From: JAENVU01 sp964544295
GTDB taxonomy: Bacteria > Actinomycetota > Acidimicrobiia > IMCC26256 > JAENVU01
Length of the DNA stretch: 64,000 nt
Reading direction: 5' to 3'
Assembly: GCA_964544295.1 (NCBI GenBank)
Contig: CAZJBJ010000002.1
Location: 12,292 to 76,291 of the forward strand
A program made the translations under genes and the position numbers. Within the stretch, counting starts at the first letter, position 1; each line of letters starts with the position of its first letter. The notes below the pieces were generated by a model. It did no database searches and had not been told where the DNA came from. It saw only the letters and a list, made by a program, of their open reading frames with translations. Below are positions 1-9,069 of this stretch, piece after piece.

Positions 1-808
1 CTGGCCGATGGCCTCCGAACTCGTCGTCGAACCCGGCCGCAGTGACGACCGGGGCTTCACCGACATGGCGGCGCACCGGGCGCCGATGGCCGGCGCGTAC
101 AACCGGTACCTGCGGGTCGGTGCGGATCCGATCTACGCGCCCGATCGGGAGGCGCAGCAGATGGTCCTCTATCCGCTGTTCTTCACGTCGTTCCTCATCG
201 ACGACTTCTTCGCCGCCCGGGACGACCTCGACGCCGACCAGATCATCGTCTCGAGCGCATCGAGCAAGACCGCGATCGGTGTGGCGTTCCTCGCTCACGC
301 GCGCGGTCGGCGGGTGGTCGGCCTCACCTCGGCCCGCAACCACGCCTTCGTGGCGGGGCTCGGCGTCTACGACGAGGTCGTCGACTACGGCGACCCGGAC
401 GCCATCTCCCCGGGCACTTCGGTCTTCGTCGACATGGCCGGGAACCAGGACGTGGTCCGCGCGGTCCACACTCGGGGCGGCGAGACCCTCCGCCACTCCA
501 TGGTCGTGGGCGGGACGCATTGGGATCACACGGCCGCTGCGGTCGACGGCGTGCTCCCGGGCCCGACACCGGAGTTCTTCTTCGCGCCAGGCCAGATCGC
601 GCGTCGCACCGAAGAATGGGGGCGCGACGAGTTCGACCGGCGCACTGCGGGCGCGTGGGATGCCTACTCCCGGTGGACCGACGAGTGGATGCGGTTCGAG
701 ACGGCCGCCGGACCGGAGGCAGTCCAGTCGGCCTATGCAACGCTGCTGGCGGGGCGCGCCGACCCGAGCACCGGGTTCATCGCTTCGCTCCCATCCACGA
801 GCTCGTGA
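1..808 (+). CDS. DUF2855 family protein, 5' end outside the window
   Basis: The reading frame is open from the left edge, so the N-terminus is missing and the ATG at 8 is probably internal. About 268 residues are visible. The sequence matches my memory of the DUF2855 family, which resembles medium-chain dehydrogenase/reductases without an assigned substrate: the segment around IIVSSASSKTAIGVAFLA looks like the dinucleotide-binding strand-turn-helix, followed by VFVDMAGN. The stop overlaps the GTG start of the next gene (GTGA), so it is co-transcribed with a TetR regulator. No function beyond a possible oxidoreductase can be assigned. Confidence 0.7.
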   Translation, partial: WPMASELVVEPGRSDDRGFTDMAAHRAPMAGAYNRYLRVGADPIYAPDREAQQMVLYPLFFTSFLIDDFFAARDDLDADQIIVSSASSKTAIGVAFLAHARGRRVVGLTSARNHAFVAGLGVYDEVVDYGDPDAISPGTSVFVDMAGNQDVVRAVHTRGGETLRHSMVVGGTHWDHTAAAVDGVLPGPTPEFFFAPGQIARRTEEWGRDEFDRRTAGAWDAYSRWTDEWMRFETAAGPEAVQSAYATLLAGRADPSTGFIASLPSTSS

Positions 809-1437
809 ACGCCGAGCCGCGAGTGACGGCTTCCGCCACGGTCTCACCGGCGGATCCCGCCGACGGCCGGCTGGCCCGCCGCGACCGCAACCGGACTGCG
901 GTCCTCGAAGCGATGATCGAGATGTTCTCCGAGGGTGATGTCGAGCCCACACCGGAGGCGGTCGCTCAGCGCGTCGGCATCTCCCCCCGATCGGTCTACC
1001 GGTACTTCGACGATCGGGAGTCCCTCGTGCGCGCCGCGATCGATCACCAGCTCGCCGCGGTCTGGCATCTGTACGTGATCCCGAAGATCGGCGAAGGACC
1101 GCTCGCCGAACGCATCGATCGATTCGTGCGCTGCCGCGTTCGCCTCTACGAAGCCGTCAGCTCGACCGCACGCGCATCGAGGGTGCGGCTCAACACCGAC
1201 GACATCGTGCGCGAGCAAGTTGAACTCACCCGCCGGGCGCTTCGGGAACAGATCGAGCAGCAGTTCGCGCCCGAACTCGCGAACTTCGGCCCGTCGGTCC
1301 GCCGCGCCCGAGTCGCCGCCCTGGACGTGCTGTGCGAACTCGAAGCCTTGGACCACTACCGCCTGCACCGCGGTTTCTCGTCGAGCGAGACCGTGGCGAT
1401 GCTCACCGACACGATCCCTCTGCTCCTGACCCTCTGA
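805..1437 (+). CDS. TetR/AcrR family transcriptional regulator
   Basis: About 210 residues. The GTG at 805 overlaps the stop of the preceding gene; I chose it over the longer upstream frame because the protein then begins shortly before the DNA-binding domain. The helix-turn-helix lies near residues 49-70, with the typical PRSVYRYFDDRESL recognition segment. The rest is helical and should be the ligand-binding/dimerisation domain. The ligand is unknown. Translational coupling to the DUF2855 gene and the following DUF1330-like and dehalogenase genes suggests that it controls this small catabolic or detoxification cluster. Confidence 0.85.
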   Translation: MNAEPRVTASATVSPADPADGRLARRDRNRTAVLEAMIEMFSEGDVEPTPEAVAQRVGISPRSVYRYFDDRESLVRAAIDHQLAAVWHLYVIPKIGEGPLAERIDRFVRCRVRLYEAVSSTARASRVRLNTDDIVREQVELTRRALREQIEQQFAPELANFGPSVRRARVAALDVLCELEALDHYRLHRGFSSSETVAMLTDTIPLLLTL

Positions 1438-1463
1438 GCCGCACCACGATCGAAAGGACTCGC

Positions 1464-2189
1464 ATGGCCGGCACCGCGAAACCTGCATACGGCACCCCGA
1501 ACTGGGAGATGATCCAGCGGTGGTTCGCCCTCGACCCGGCGGACGACGGGCCCTTCTGGGCGCTCAACCTCATGAAGTACCACGAGGTGGCCCAGTACTC
1601 CGACCCCTCCGCGCCCGCGGTGAGCGGAAAATCGGCCGACGACGCGTACGCACCCCGCGGTCCGCTCGCGGCGGTCGGCGCTCGCATCGCGTTCTTCGGC
1701 GACGTCCTCGACCAGCACGGCGGTACACCCGCCTGGGACCGTATCGCCATCGTGCGGTATCCGACCCGCGCCGCATTCTTCGAAATGCAACAGCGCGACG
1801 ACTTCAAGGACCAACACGTCCACAAAGAGGCTGGGATGGAATTCACGATCGTGATGTCGTGCCTGCCGCGCGCCGCCGGGCCCGCGACCGACACCGAGCC
1901 GGACTCCTGGGTGTTGACGGTCGAGCGCGGCGCGGATCTCCATTGCGGTCCGCTGCCGGATGGCGTGTCACTCGTCGCCGACTTCGACGTCGAAGGGGTC
2001 ATCGTCGGCGACGAGCGCTCATTCGACCGGGCGCAGTTTCTTCGAGCCGACAGTGACACCGCGATCGCCGCGATCGCCGACCTCTGTGGTCAGGCCGAGG
2101 ACGCGTGCGTGATCGTCGTCGACCGGGCGATGGACCACCTCGTCGAGTCGATCGAATCTGCCCACACCGACACCACACCGAGGGGCTGA
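1464..2189 (+). CDS. DUF1330-like dimeric alpha/beta-barrel protein
   Basis: 241 residues from ATG 1464, with ribosome-binding site GAAAGGA six bases upstream. The N-terminal two thirds (FWALNLMKYHEVAQY, then IAIVRYPTRAAFFEM and a terminal EFTIVM strand) have the strand-helix pattern of DUF1330/ABM ferredoxin-like domains. The last 80 residues look like a second, diverged copy. No catalytic residues can be named. It sits 5 bp before the haloalkane dehalogenase and is probably in the same operon. Confidence 0.6.
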   Translation: MAGTAKPAYGTPNWEMIQRWFALDPADDGPFWALNLMKYHEVAQYSDPSAPAVSGKSADDAYAPRGPLAAVGARIAFFGDVLDQHGGTPAWDRIAIVRYPTRAAFFEMQQRDDFKDQHVHKEAGMEFTIVMSCLPRAAGPATDTEPDSWVLTVERGADLHCGPLPDGVSLVADFDVEGVIVGDERSFDRAQFLRADSDTAIAAIADLCGQAEDACVIVVDRAMDHLVESIESAHTDTTPRG

Positions 2190-2194
2190 TCCTG

Positions 2195-3112
2195 ATGGAC
2201 GTCTTGCGGACCCCCGACGAACGCTTCGCCGATCTCGAGGACTATGACTTCGTACCGCACTACCGCGAGGTGACCGCGGCGGACGGCACCCGGCTGCGGT
2301 TCCACTTCGTCGACGAGGGACCGCGCGACTCGGCACCCGTGCTCCTGCTCCACGGGAACCCGACGTGGTCGTATCTCCACCGTCACATGATCCGTGGATT
2401 GGTGGTGCGCGGCCATCGGGTCGTCGCCCTCGATCTCATGGGCATGGGCCGCTCGGACAAACCGACGGAACGATCCGCGTACACACTCGCGACGCACGTG
2501 GACTGGATGAGCCAGTGGTTGGCCGCCGAGGACCTCACGGACATCACCCTCTACTGCCAGGACTGGGGCGGCCTCACCGGCCTGCACCTGCTCCCCCGCT
2601 TCCCCGACCGGTTCGCGCGCGTCATCGCGTCGAACACCGGTCTGCCCACGGGGGAAGGCGCGAACGCCTTCATGGAGCAGTGGCTGGAATTCAGCCAGAG
2701 TGTCGATGAGCTGCCGATCAGCGCACTGGTGGCCAACGGCACCACGCGTGCGCTCACCCCCGGCGAACGGGCCGCGTACGACGCACCCTTTCCCGACGGG
2801 ACCTACCAGACGAGCCCGATCCACTTCCCGATGCTGATCCCGATCCAGCCCGACAACCCCGGCGTCCCGATGTGCGAGGCGACCTGGGCGTTCCTCGGGA
2901 CCTGGACCAAGCCGTTCCTCACCGTGTTCGGATCCGAGGATCCGGTGTCGTACAAGCCCGGCGCGCACCGGAAGTTCCAGCGCGTCGTTCCGGGCGCGGC
3001 CGACCAGGACCACCAGGTCATCGACGGCGCCAACCACTTCATCCAGGAAGAAATCCCTGACCGACTCGTCGAGATCATCGACGCCTTCACCCACCAAGGA
3101 CATTCCGCATGA
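2195..3112 (+). CDS. haloalkane dehalogenase, alpha/beta-hydrolase fold
   Basis: 305 residues. It hydrolyses carbon-halogen bonds of haloalkanes to alcohol, halide and proton in the cytoplasm. HGNPTWSY (53-60) gives the oxyanion loop, and QDWGG (122-126) contains the nucleophile Asp123 with the halide-binding Trp124. Asp249 in FGSEDP is the expected acid, as in the HLD-I subfamily, and His281 in GANHF the base. Length and motifs fit the family well. The natural substrate cannot be read from sequence. The stop overlaps the lipoprotein start (ATGA), so the two are co-translated. Confidence 0.88.
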   Translation: MDVLRTPDERFADLEDYDFVPHYREVTAADGTRLRFHFVDEGPRDSAPVLLLHGNPTWSYLHRHMIRGLVVRGHRVVALDLMGMGRSDKPTERSAYTLATHVDWMSQWLAAEDLTDITLYCQDWGGLTGLHLLPRFPDRFARVIASNTGLPTGEGANAFMEQWLEFSQSVDELPISALVANGTTRALTPGERAAYDAPFPDGTYQTSPIHFPMLIPIQPDNPGVPMCEATWAFLGTWTKPFLTVFGSEDPVSYKPGAHRKFQRVVPGAADQDHQVIDGANHFIQEEIPDRLVEIIDAFTHQGHSA

Positions 3113-3873
3113 CCACCACCGCTCGCTCCCACCGTCTGATCCCGACCACCTTCGCGACCCTGGCCGCGGCGCTGATGCTGCTCAGCGGATGCGGATCCGA
3201 TGCGTCGACACCGAAGGCGATCAAGTCGCCCGACACGACCACGACCACCACCGCTTCGCAGACCGCGACTGACCTGCGCGGCAAGCGGTACTGCGAAGTA
3301 CTGCTGCTCCGCCCCGCGACCCCGGGCTTCACCGCCGACGTCTACAACTCGTACCCGATGAACGACTGCCCGGAGGCCGAGTGGAAAGCCCTCGACGCCG
3401 GGAGCATCGCGACCGCCAACGGTGTGCCGATCGCGAGGCTGAACGGCCCCCGGTACTGGCTGATGGACGAGATCCAGAAGACGTCGGAGGAGACGGTCAC
3501 CGTCGACTTCGGTGGGATCGAGATGGCCAAGCGGGCGACCGTCGCCGTACCCGACGTCGTGAAGGCCAACACGCCGTACACACCGAATCACGTGAACCGC
3601 AAGACCGTGTTCGGCTTCGACGCCGGAAGCACGGTCTACGAGCTCACCGGACCGGACGGCGCGAAGTACGTGATGCAGTCGTGGAGCCAGCAGAACGATC
3701 CGACGCTCGTCGAGGCCGACCTGGCAGGTCTCGCTGCCCGCCTGCAGCTGCCCGCCGGGTGGAGCTACGCGCCCCGCACGCTCACCGCCCGCCTCCAGGT
3801 GGTCACGACGACCGAGGACGCGTTCGTGATCCAGGACGATCTCCACAACACCTACTCGCGCGAAACCAACTGA
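3109..3873 (+). CDS. predicted lipoprotein of unknown function
   Basis: 254 residues. A type II signal peptide runs to the lipobox LLSGC (Cys28), followed by a Ser/Thr-rich linker, so the protein is probably anchored to the outer face of the membrane. I do not recognise the globular part. It carries Cys residues early in the mature domain (YCEVLLLRP, NDCPEAEW) that could form a disulfide. The 4-bp overlap with the dehalogenase gene links its expression to that enzyme, but there is no sequence evidence for a shared reaction. Confidence 0.75.
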   Translation: MTTTARSHRLIPTTFATLAAALMLLSGCGSDASTPKAIKSPDTTTTTTASQTATDLRGKRYCEVLLLRPATPGFTADVYNSYPMNDCPEAEWKALDAGSIATANGVPIARLNGPRYWLMDEIQKTSEETVTVDFGGIEMAKRATVAVPDVVKANTPYTPNHVNRKTVFGFDAGSTVYELTGPDGAKYVMQSWSQQNDPTLVEADLAGLAARLQLPAGWSYAPRTLTARLQVVTTTEDAFVIQDDLHNTYSRETN

Positions 3874-3905
3874 CGCCCGCGGTCGGCAGGTCACGGAGGT
3901 CCCGG

Positions 3906-4727
3906 TCAGGAGCCGGCGGCGCTCCACGTCGATCGTTGATCCCGACCGACGACCTTGCCGTCGGCCCGCAGTTTCTTGAGATGCGAATAGATCTGCTTGG
4001 CGGCCACCGGCTGGAGCGGCGCGGGCGTGTCCACGTAGAGCGACCCGACGATCGCCTTCACTGTGGTCGGGCCCTTGCGCACGAGGGCGAGGACCTGGCG
4101 CTCGCGGTCGCGTCGATGCTTGAGGTATTCGTCGATGCGCGCCCGCGGTTCCTCGATCAGCTCCCCGTGGCCCGGCGCGATCGACCGCAACCGCAGCTTG
4201 CGCAGCCGTTCCAACGTCGCCAAGTACTGCCCCATGTCACCACCGGTCGCGGGTGACACGACCGAATACATCCCACCGAGAATCGTGTCGCCGGTGAAGA
4301 GCATCCGCTCCTCCTCCAGGTGGAAGCACAGATGGTTCGGCGCGTGGCCCGGGGTGTGGAGGACCTCCAGCCGGAACTCGGTGCCGTCGATCGTGGCACC
4401 GTCGCCGATCGCCCGATCCACCCGCACCGACTTCTCCCGCTTGGAGAACGCGAGGATCTCGGCTCCGGTCGCCTTCGCCAACCGGGTCGCGCCGGGCGCG
4501 TGGTCCGGATGGGTGTGGGTGAGCACGATCCAGCGGATCCGTTCCTTCATCGCGCCGCCGACGATCGCGTCGGTGTGCCGCTTGTCGTCCGGACCCGGGT
4601 CGATCACCGCGACCTCGTCGATGCCGACGAGGTAGGTGTTGGTCCCGGGGCCGGTCATATGGCTCGGGTTGTCGGCCACGACGCGTCGCACCAGGGGTGA
4701 GAGCGCGCTGGGAACGTCGGGCGTCAT
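3906..4727 (-). CDS. metallo-beta-lactamase fold hydrolase (LACTB2-like) with C-terminal winged helix
   Basis: 273 residues. HTHPDH (71-76), His128 in HTPGH, Asp147 in FTGD and His187 in PGHG form the two-zinc site. The last 70 residues form the winged-helix domain seen in LACTB2-type proteins, some of which are endoribonucleases or thioester hydrolases. The ATG at 4727 overlaps the TGA of the NUDIX gene, so the pair is translationally coupled. I preferred it to the long N-terminal extension of the open frame, which overlaps the NUDIX gene. The substrate is undetermined. Confidence 0.85.
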   Translation of the reverse strand: MTPDVPSALSPLVRRVVADNPSHMTGPGTNTYLVGIDEVAVIDPGPDDKRHTDAIVGGAMKERIRWIVLTHTHPDHAPGATRLAKATGAEILAFSKREKSVRVDRAIGDGATIDGTEFRLEVLHTPGHAPNHLCFHLEEERMLFTGDTILGGMYSVVSPATGGDMGQYLATLERLRKLRLRSIAPGHGELIEEPRARIDEYLKHRRDRERQVLALVRKGPTTVKAIVGSLYVDTPAPLQPVAAKQIYSHLKKLRADGKVVGRDQRSTWSAAGS

Positions 4728-5527
4728 GTCGGGCACGGCTGCGCTCCCGGTGCGTCGTCGGTCAGGGAATCGTGCGGCAACGGGATCCGGCGACCACCAC
4801 TCGGCTCGGCGACCACCGCGACGCCGCCGCTCGTCGGCACCCGATTGGCCGCGGCCGCGACCCCGAGGAACTCGTCCGCGCGGCGGAATGGCGCCATCGC
4901 CTCGAGGCAGCGACGGGTCGGCAGGATCAGTTCGACCGTCCCGCGATCCGCGTCGGCCAGGGTGTCGGCGGGTCGTCGCCAGGCGGACGCGACGAGCTCG
5001 GTCCGGTCGTGCTCGTACGCGCCGGCGGGCGCCGCCGCCGCGAAGAACCACGTGTCGTAGCGACGAGGACTCCCAGGCGGGGTGACCCAGTGGGAGAAGA
5101 CGTGCAGTTGGTCCACGCACAGCATCAGGTCGTGCTCGTCGACGAATGTCGCGAAGCTCAGCTGGCCCTCATTGAGTTCCTGGCGGGCGCTGACGAACGC
5201 AGCCGCGCTCGCGTCGACGGGCTCACCGCCGCGCCGTTGGGCCAGCAGGACTCCCACCTCTTCGAACGTCTCGCGGATCGCCCCCGCCCAGAACCCTAGT
5301 CCGCCGCGGCGCAGGCCCAGCGCATCGCTCGCCGTCGCGTCGTCGCGCCCGAGACACCGCGCCTCCCAGCGGAGATCACGATCGTCGGGATCGATGGCTC
5401 CCCCGGGAAAGACCGACGCGCCGGCGATCCACATCGAGTCGACGTTGCGGCGGCCGAGGAACACGTGCAGGTCGGGCGCGTCGCGCACGAGCATGACCGT
5501 GGCGGCGTCCTTGGGGATCAGCACCAT
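4724..5527 (-). CDS. NUDIX hydrolase (NUDT7/NUDT19-like)
   Basis: 267 residues from ATG 5527. The Nudix signature is split by an insert: FPGGAIDPDDRD comes first and AIRETFEEVGVLL follows some 30 residues later, as in eukaryotic NUDT7/8/19 and their actinobacterial relatives. Those family members often hydrolyse CoA derivatives to phosphopantetheine products. The gene diverges from selA across about 80 bp and is coupled to the downstream metallo-beta-lactamase gene. A CoA-type substrate is an inference from the family. Confidence 0.82.
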   Translation of the reverse strand: MVLIPKDAATVMLVRDAPDLHVFLGRRNVDSMWIAGASVFPGGAIDPDDRDLRWEARCLGRDDATASDALGLRRGGLGFWAGAIRETFEEVGVLLAQRRGGEPVDASAAAFVSARQELNEGQLSFATFVDEHDLMLCVDQLHVFSHWVTPPGSPRRYDTWFFAAAAPAGAYEHDRTELVASAWRRPADTLADADRGTVELILPTRRCLEAMAPFRRADEFLGVAAAANRVPTSGGVAVVAEPSGGRRIPLPHDSLTDDAPGAQPCPT

Positions 5528-5557
5528 CGCCGCTCGGTCCGTTCGATCACCCGGCCA

Positions 5558-5599
5558 GCCTAGGACCGGTGCGAGGCTCGGGCGTCGGCCGCGTACGCT
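5558..5599. promoter_or_regulatory. divergent promoter region between NUDIX gene and selA
   Basis: On the + strand TACGCT (5594-5599) lies seven bases before the selA ATG, which would place transcription at or next to the start codon (leaderless). On the - strand TAGGCT (5563-5558) is a suitable -10 for the NUDIX gene, leaving a leader of about 25 bases. No convincing -35 is seen for either. Confidence 0.45.
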
Positions 5600-5606
5600 C
5601 GGCCCG

Positions 5607-6926
5607 ATGGATCCCCGGCGCGCCCTCCCTTCGGTCGAACGGGTCCAACGCGCACTCGACGGGCTCCCGAGCGCGCTCCTCACCGCGGCGGCCCGCGATG
5701 CCGTCGACGCGGCGCGCGCGGCGATCGCCGACGGCGCCACACCCACCGAAGCGGACGTCCTGGCCGATGCGACGGCACGCGTCGCCGATCAGCGTCGGCG
5801 GCTCCTGCAACCCGTGATCAACGCGACGGGCGTGCTGCTCCACACCAACCTCGGGCGGGCGCCGATCGGCGAGGAAGCGTTGGCCGCCGCGCTCGCCATC
5901 GGTGGCGGAGCATCGAACCTCGAGCTGAACCTCACGACCGGCACGCGCGGGTCCCGGCATGATCACGCCGGCGCGCTGCTCGCGCGCGCCGTCGGCGCCG
6001 AGGCCGGCATGGTCGTCAACAACAACGCAGCGGCGGTGTTGCTCACGCTCGGCGCGTTGGCGCGGGGACACGAGGTCGTCGTCTCGCGCGGCGAACTCGT
6101 CGAGATCGGCGGCGGATTTCGCGTGCCGGAGATCATGGCCGAGTCCGGGTGCGCGCTGATCGAGGTGGGGACGACCAACCGCACGCGTGTCGCCGACTAC
6201 GAACGCGCGGTGACCGAGTCGACCGCACTCCTCCTGAAGGTGCACGCGTCGAACTACCGGATGGTCGGCTTCACCGAGGCCACGCCGGTGCACGCGCTCG
6301 CCGGGTTGGGTCCGACGGTCATGGTGGACGCCGGGTCCGGACTCCTCGACGAGACCACCCCCTGGCTGCCCGCGCGGCCCGCGTGGTTGCGCGACGAACC
6401 CGGGATCCGCCAGGCGATCGCCGACGGCGCCGGGGTCGTCACCTTCTCCGGCGACAAGCTGCTCGGCGGTCCCCAGGCCGGCATCATCGTCGGCCGCGCC
6501 GATCTCCTCGCCACGATCGCCAAGCATCCACTCGCCCGCGCGATGCGTGCCGACAAGCTCACGCTCGCCGCGCTCCAACAGGTCGCGCTCATCTACCTCT
6601 CCGGCGACGCGACCGCGATCCCGCTGTGGCGGATGGCCACCGCCGACGTCGCGTCGTTGCGAACCCGGGCCGAACGCATGGTGACGACGGCGCCGGGGGC
6701 GGCCATCGTGGACACCGAGGCCGTCGCCGGTGGCGGATCACTGCCGGGCTTGACCATTCCGTCGCTCGGGGTGCGGTGTGCAGTCGCCCGGGTCGACGAC
6801 GCGATGCGTGAACTCCGGGCAGCCGGGATCATCGCCCGCGCCGATGGCGACGGCGTCCTGTGCGACCTCCGCAGCGTCGACCCCACGGACGACGACATCG
6901 TCGCCCGTGCCCTCGCCGATCTCTGA
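5607..6926 (+). CDS. selA: L-seryl-tRNA(Sec) selenium transferase
   Basis: 439 residues. This PLP enzyme converts Ser-tRNA(Sec) to Sec-tRNA(Sec) with selenophosphate, in the cytoplasm. The PLP lysine is Lys284 in TFSGDKLLGGPQAG. Other family hallmarks are INATGVLLHTNLGRAP (71-86), MVVNNNAAAVLL, and VMVDAGSGLLD, whose Asp should contact the PLP ring. Start at ATG 5607, just after a leaderless-type -10. The TGA overlaps the ATG of selB by one base (TGATG), so SelA and SelB are made together. Confidence 0.95.
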   Translation: MDPRRALPSVERVQRALDGLPSALLTAAARDAVDAARAAIADGATPTEADVLADATARVADQRRRLLQPVINATGVLLHTNLGRAPIGEEALAAALAIGGGASNLELNLTTGTRGSRHDHAGALLARAVGAEAGMVVNNNAAAVLLTLGALARGHEVVVSRGELVEIGGGFRVPEIMAESGCALIEVGTTNRTRVADYERAVTESTALLLKVHASNYRMVGFTEATPVHALAGLGPTVMVDAGSGLLDETTPWLPARPAWLRDEPGIRQAIADGAGVVTFSGDKLLGGPQAGIIVGRADLLATIAKHPLARAMRADKLTLAALQQVALIYLSGDATAIPLWRMATADVASLRTRAERMVTTAPGAAIVDTEAVAGGGSLPGLTIPSLGVRCAVARVDDAMRELRAAGIIARADGDGVLCDLRSVDPTDDDIVARALADL

Positions 6927-8704
6927 TGCGGGTCGTCGCCACCGCCGGCCACGTCGACCACGGCAAGTCGACCCTCGTCCACGTCCTCACCGGCACCGAT
7001 CCCGATCGCTTCCCCGAGGAGAAGTCGCGAGGTCTGACCATCGACCTCGGGTTCGCGTTCGCGACGCTGCCCTCGGGCGCGGAGGTCGGATTCGTCGATG
7101 TTCCCGGACACACGAAGTTCATCAAGAACATGCTCGCGGGCGTCGGGGCCGTCGACGTCGCGATGCTCGTGGTCGCGGCGAACGAGGGCTGGAAGCCCCA
7201 GAGTGAGGAGCACCTGCGGATCCTCGATCTGCTGGACATTCGCCACGGCATCGTGGTGATCACCAAGTCCGATCTCGTCGACGCGGAGACGCTCGAGATC
7301 GCCCACCTCGAGGTGGGCGAGCACGTCGACGGGACGACGCTGGCCGAGTTCGAGGTCGTCACGTGCGCCGCGTCGCGCGGTGAGGGGCTCGACGACGTGC
7401 GGGCCGCGCTCGATCGTGCGCTGGCCGCCGCGCCCGGCGCGCGCGACGTCGGCCGGCCGCGGCTCTGGGTCGATCGGGTGTTCGCGGCCAAGGGTGCGGG
7501 CACCGTGGTCACCGGCACGTTGACCGGTGGCCACCTCCAGGCGGACGACGACGTTCTCGTCGCCGGTCATCGGGTGCGCATCCGCGGGATCGAGAGCCAC
7601 GGCCGTCCCGGTGGTGTCGGCGATCCTGGTGCGCGGGTGGCGCTCAACCTCGTCGGCGTCGATCGCGATGCGATCACCCGGGGCGACGCCGTCGTACGCC
7701 CGGATCAGTGGGAGCACGTCACGGTCGTGGACGTTGCCCTCCGGCTCACGCCCGGCACCGAACTCCGCACTCGGGGTCGGCTCACCGCGGCGGTCGGTTC
7801 CGGCGAACACCGGGTCTGGTTCCGCCGCCTGGGCGACGCGTGGGCGCGCATCCGGTTCGACGAGCCCGTACCGTTGGCGCCCGGCGACCGGATCGTGCTG
7901 CGGGATTCCGGCTCCCGCGCGACCGTCGCCGGCGCCGAAGTCCTCGACATCACCCCACCCCGCAAGGTCGGCGATGCGTCCGCGCGTCTGGATCGACCGC
8001 TCGCGGATCGACTGCTCGACGCGGGTTGGCTGCCCCGGCAGGGGCTCGACGCCCGCACCGGGCTGGCCCCGGACACCGCGGTCGCGCTTCTCGTCGGGGC
8101 CGGCGCGGCGCCGGTCGGCGACTGGCTCGTGCACCCGGTCGCGTTGCAGCAGGCCCGCCTGGACGCGCTCGCCCGCGTCCAGGCCCGCCACGACGAGCAC
8201 CCCGACGCGCCCGGGTATCCCACCACCGAGCTCGCGGCGGCGATCGGTCTCGATCTCGATCGACTCCAGGCGCTGCTCACCGGCGACGCCGACCTCGTCG
8301 TCGATCAGGGGTTCGTCCGCCACCGCGAGCACGCGGGCCGGCCGTCGACCTCCGCGGCGGGCATCGCGCTGATCGCCGAGCTCGACGCGCAACCGTTCGC
8401 GCCGCCGACCCCGACCGACCAGGCGCTGACCCGCGCGCTGGTGCGCGAGGGTGCGCTGACCGACATCGACGGAGTCGTGTTCAGTACCGCGGCGATCGCA
8501 TCGGCACGCGACCTGATCGTCGACGCGCTGCGGACCCGGGGATCACTCACCGTCGCCGACGCGCGCGACGTGCTGGGGTCGACGCGCAAGTACGTGGTGC
8601 CGATCATGAGTCATCTCGACGCGACCGGCGTGACCCGCCGGCGCGGTGACGACCGGATCCCGGGGCCGCGCTCGGGCCTCGTCGACCGAGCGGACGGGGG
8701 CTGA
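6926..8704 (+). CDS. selB: selenocysteine-specific elongation factor SelB
   Basis: 592 residues. It delivers Sec-tRNA(Sec) to UGA codons followed by a SECIS element. G1 GHVDHGKST (8-16), the SelB-type switch RGLTIDLGFA (35-44), G3 DVPGH (58-62) and G4 TKSD (113-116) are all present. After the EF-Tu-like domains, the C-terminal 200 residues should be the winged helices that bind the SECIS RNA (for example the segment around LDRLQALLTGDADLVVD). Start ATG 6926 overlaps the selA stop. It ends one base before the convergent whiB stop. Confidence 0.95.
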   Translation: MRVVATAGHVDHGKSTLVHVLTGTDPDRFPEEKSRGLTIDLGFAFATLPSGAEVGFVDVPGHTKFIKNMLAGVGAVDVAMLVVAANEGWKPQSEEHLRILDLLDIRHGIVVITKSDLVDAETLEIAHLEVGEHVDGTTLAEFEVVTCAASRGEGLDDVRAALDRALAAAPGARDVGRPRLWVDRVFAAKGAGTVVTGTLTGGHLQADDDVLVAGHRVRIRGIESHGRPGGVGDPGARVALNLVGVDRDAITRGDAVVRPDQWEHVTVVDVALRLTPGTELRTRGRLTAAVGSGEHRVWFRRLGDAWARIRFDEPVPLAPGDRIVLRDSGSRATVAGAEVLDITPPRKVGDASARLDRPLADRLLDAGWLPRQGLDARTGLAPDTAVALLVGAGAAPVGDWLVHPVALQQARLDALARVQARHDEHPDAPGYPTTELAAAIGLDLDRLQALLTGDADLVVDQGFVRHREHAGRPSTSAAGIALIAELDAQPFAPPTPTDQALTRALVREGALTDIDGVVFSTAAIASARDLIVDALRTRGSLTVADARDVLGSTRKYVVPIMSHLDATGVTRRRGDDRIPGPRSGLVDRADGG

Positions 8705-8705
8705 G

Positions 8706-8969
8706 CTACCCCGCGGGCGTTGCCAGCATCTGGGAGCGTTCCTGCTCGTTCAGGCCGCCCCAGATCCCGTGCGGTTCCTTGATCGACAGGGCGTAGTCCA
8801 GGCATTCGACCCGCACCGGACACTCCCGGCAGATCACCTTGGCCCGTGCCTCGCGCATCTCGCGCTCGTCTCGCCGTTCCCCGCTCGTCGGTGGGAAGAA
8901 GACCCCCGACCGGGGACCGCGGCAGGCGGCGCGCACCTGCCAAGTCTCGTTTGCTGTCCCGACACTCAC
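8706..8969 (-). CDS. WhiB-family iron-sulfur transcriptional regulator
   Basis: 87 residues. The four cluster ligands are Cys16, Cys47, Cys50 and Cys56 (C-x2-C-x5-C), followed by the GIWGGL turn (68-73) and a short basic/polar tail. WhiB proteins bind a redox- or NO-sensitive [4Fe-4S] cluster and act with the primary sigma factor. GTG start at 8969 with AGGAGG upstream. The subclass is uncertain. Its position beside two ArsA-like ATPases resembles the mycobacterial whiB4-Rv3680-Rv3679 neighbourhood as I remember it. Confidence 0.92.
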   Translation of the reverse strand: MSVGTANETWQVRAACRGPRSGVFFPPTSGERRDEREMREARAKVICRECPVRVECLDYALSIKEPHGIWGGLNEQERSQMLATPAG

Positions 8970-9069
8970 CGGAGCCCTCCTGGAGGATGGCGTGGGGCCT
9001 CTCCGCCGCGACCCGAGGTCGAACCTACTCCCAGGGTGTGACAGGCCACAAGAGCGAGGAAAACCGAAG

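Noticed and set aside
5607..8704. A nearby tRNA-Sec gene (selC) or SECIS element
   Set aside because: No 90-100 base tRNA-like structure with TCA anticodon was seen in the short gaps around selA and selB; the only tRNA found is tRNA-Pro.
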